This document shows, piece after piece, positions 62,526 to 64,000 of a DNA stretch of 64,000 nt (position 1 is the stretch's first letter; every line of letters begins with the position of its first letter). This stretch comes from Veillonellales bacterium. Lineage in GTDB: Bacteria; Bacillota; Negativicutes; Veillonellales; Dialisteraceae. The stretch is from contig CALXPQ010000002.1 of NCBI GenBank assembly GCA_944390485.1, positions 202,529-266,528 of the forward strand. Direction: 5' to 3'. The notes below the pieces were generated by a model. That model worked only from the letters and a program-made list of their open reading frames with translations. It was not told the DNA's origin and did no database searches. The position numbers and the translations under genes are program-made.

Positions 62526-63131
62526 TTATTCCTCGGTCCGGTCAATGACCACCGTGGAGACCGACGCGGCGTCCTCCGTGGAGAACGTATTCGATTTCTT
62601 GTCGTATTTCAGGAGATAATCCTGTGTCGTCCCGGCGGCGTCCGTCAGATGGAGCACCAGCTCCTCCTCCTGCACCTCGATCGAGGCCTCCGTCCAGTCG
62701 CCCGCCACCGAAGACGCATCGAATGCGGTCTGATATTTGCCGCCGCTGTACGACACAATCAGGCAGCCCGCCGGCACGCCCGTGTCGATCACATAAAACC
62801 GCTTGCCATTGCCCGTGTCCACCACAGGGAGCACCGACACCAGCGCGCTCGGCTCCGTGCCCTGCTGGACAAGGCAGGGGAGCTGGAGCGCAAACGCTTC
62901 CTCCTCCGCGTCGTCACCATAGAGGAAATAGAACGAAGCCGTTCCCTCATCCGGCGATATCGCCACGCGAAGCGACTGTTGCGTCGTCAGCGAGACCCGC
63001 GCCGCCACCGTGCCGCCTTCCGTGTAAAACCGATTCTCCGCGCCCTCCGTCCAGTCCGCCGACGCCGTCAGCGGCAGAGCCAGCAGCGCGCAGGCCGCCA
63101 GCGCGGCCAGAGATTTCTGTACCTTTTTCAT
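62526..63131 (-). CDS. Secreted hypothetical protein
   Basis: 201 residues from ATG 63131 (GGAGGGACAGCT upstream; the frame continues upstream without a ribosome site). A standard signal peptide (KKVQKSLAALAACALLALP) with cleavage after TASA, near residue 24, gives a soluble 177-residue exported protein, acidic and rich in beta-type and aromatic residues, with two cysteines. I do not recognise the family. Codon use differs from the flanking genes, with more Glu/Asp codons and less extreme GC at third positions. Monocistronic. Confidence 0.75.
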   Translation of the reverse strand: MKKVQKSLAALAACALLALPLTASADWTEGAENRFYTEGGTVAARVSLTTQQSLRVAISPDEGTASFYFLYGDDAEEEAFALQLPCLVQQGTEPSALVSVLPVVDTGNGKRFYVIDTGVPAGCLIVSYSGGKYQTAFDASSVAGDWTEASIEVQEEELVLHLTDAAGTTQDYLLKYDKKSNTFSTEDAASVSTVVIDRTEE

Positions 63132-63514
63132 AGCTGTCCCTCCTTCATACTTGGACTTTCCTTTACCTCCATTATAGCGAATCCGAAAACAGAAAGATAT
63201 TCCGGCACGCCGCGAGATCAATGAAATCGTGATGTCAGACAGACCGCTCCTCGCCGGGCGGCCTTTTCGTTTGTATCGCCTCCTATATAGGAAAATAGAA
63301 AAAGAAATACAAAAGGAACGCACAAGGGAGCGCGCTCGCGCGCGACGCAAAACTTCTACCGCCATGAGAAGTAAAGAATGTGGTTCTATGCGGGCCCGCA
63401 TCGGTGTATGAGAAACATTCCCATCGAACATGAAGCCCGCACCCCATGCACGATACAAGTTCAGCATTGGTCCAGCTCCCCGCCCCTTTGAACGGAGGCC
63501 GGTGCCCGAAGGGA

Positions 63515-63603
63515 GAAAATTTCGCCGGTGGCGTCAGCCGGAGCGCCTGCTGAGCGAGCAAAGCGAGCGAGTTGCGCGGAGGGTAGTGACCGGCGAAATT
63601 TTC
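63515..63603. repeat. Large stem-loop, 14-bp perfect arms
   Basis: GAAAATTTCGCCGG (63515-63528) and CCGGCGAAATTTTC (63590-63603) are perfect inverted copies enclosing 61 bases with GAGCGAGCAAAGCGAGCGAG in the loop. No open frame of note. It looks like an intergenic repeat element. Confidence 0.65.
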
Positions 63604-63638
63604 AGGCCGTAGTGACGGGGCGGCATTTTCTTCCTTTG

Positions 63639-63677
63639 GCGGCTTTCCATTCTTTTTTGGAAAAGAAGGAAAGCCGC
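63639..63677. repeat. Hairpin GCGGCTTTCC/GGAAAGCCGC
   Basis: 17 paired bases with one bulged A and a TTGG loop, 36 bases after the larger stem-loop. Similar double stem-loop elements occur as dispersed noncoding repeats in some genomes. Confidence 0.6.
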
Positions 63678-63913
63678 AGACCATGGAATCGCATTCCAGA
63701 AATGGAAACGTTCGTACATGAGAAACACGTACGGATTCTCCATGTGAGCCCGCACCGCCTGAATAAAAAAGAAATTTCTCCCGTCTGTCTCCGCACCGTA
63801 TGAGAATATATGAAATTCACACTCATTCAGTGTATCTCCAACGGCATCTATGGAGAAATAGAGTACCCTCTATCCGTCAGACAACTGTCTTTACAGAAAA
63901 AGACGGGAGTCTC

Positions 63914-63943
63914 CTTGACGGACCCCTCCCCGCCGTGGTAATA
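63914..63943 (+). promoter_or_regulatory. Promoter pointing out of the window
   Basis: TTGACG (starting at 63915), 18 bases, TAATAT. Just after it are GTCGTC/GACGAC (about 63954-63969) and CTGAAAAA/TTTTTCAG (to 63995) hairpins, so a gene with a structured leader probably starts beyond the right edge. Confidence 0.45.
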
Positions 63944-64000
63944 TTACTCACGTCGTCAGCCCGACGACCTGGTTCCTGAAAAAACTTTTTCAGAAAACCA

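Larger units (their letters stand above)
63364..63756. repeat. Three degenerate copies of a 36-39 bp unit
   Basis: Units at 63364-63402, 63408-63443 and 63718-63756 each begin ATGAGAA, contain a variable middle and end ATG-N2-RGCCCGCAYC. The second and third share ATGAGAAACA and AGCCCGCACC exactly. No gene is visible in 63132-64000; this is a noncoding repeat region. Confidence 0.55.

Noticed and set aside
63240..63300. tRNA or rRNA gene near the right end
   Set aside because: No cloverleaf, TTCRANNC arm or rRNA-like conserved sequence could be recognised in 63132-64000.
63364..63756. CRISPR array
   Set aside because: The three repeat units are unequally spaced and degenerate, without spacers of constant length or cas genes.

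Overview
The window is GC-rich bacterial chromosome, almost fully coding. The gene set mixes Firmicutes-style systems (SUF operon with SufU, PhoP/PhoR, CsoR, TTG and GTG starts behind strong AGGAGG sites) with families common in diderms (paired GT39 glycosyltransferases, DedA). I infer a Negativicutes member (Veillonellaceae/Dialister-like). This is family-level pattern recognition only, not a measured placement. No rRNA, tRNA, CRISPR array, complete prophage or transposase was seen.

Layout. 1-551: a RhuM-family gene cut by the left edge. 726-2488: MarR regulator and MATE exporter. 2619-8076: polA, coaE, lytic transglycosylase, an unknown gene, aldo/keto reductase. 8149-12612 (minus): DedA, two GT39 glycosyltransferases and a uracil-DNA glycosylase-like protein. 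12799-14537: two tandem orphan amino-acid-binding lipoproteins. 14606-15523: a lower-GC pair (DUF6572, DUF1877). 15737-20644: sufCBDSU behind a candidate Fur box. 20756-23267: carboxylesterase, DUF6125, small unknown. 23320-27260 (minus): AbgT-type transporter with two M20 amidohydrolases. 27537-31121: rpsT, acpS, nnr, lipoprotein MBL hydrolase and DUF3006. 31199-37071: C-S lyase divergent from an amino acid ABC transporter plus a UroD/MtaA-like protein, with a structured, terminator-bearing leader. 37112-40295: PepSY lipoprotein, an M20 peptidase gene broken by an in-frame TAG, and dusB. 40525-49326: purine operon (NCS2 permease, purE,C,F,M,N,H,D). 49801-56474: pstSCAB followed by phoP-phoR. 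56680-62477: metal homeostasis cluster (ArsR, CsoR, CopA with C-terminal CopZ, free HMA protein, Zn/Cd-type P1B ATPase). 62526-63131: small secreted protein. 63132-64000: non-coding with several repeats and hairpins.

The most interesting local biology is in the metal cluster. The last 72 codons of copA form a CopZ-like chaperone preceded by a perfect Shine-Dalgarno and an in-frame ATG, suggesting that one gene makes both ATPase and free chaperone. Next to it the opposite arrangement occurs: the Zn/Cd-type ATPase lacks its N-terminal metal-binding domain, which is encoded as a separate small protein upstream, with two related palindromes and a hairpin between the genes. Other points of note are the amber-interrupted peptidase, the regulatory leaders ahead of the purine, AbgT and amino acid transport operons, a Lys/Asp-rich tail on PhoR, and a noncoding repeat cluster at the right end.
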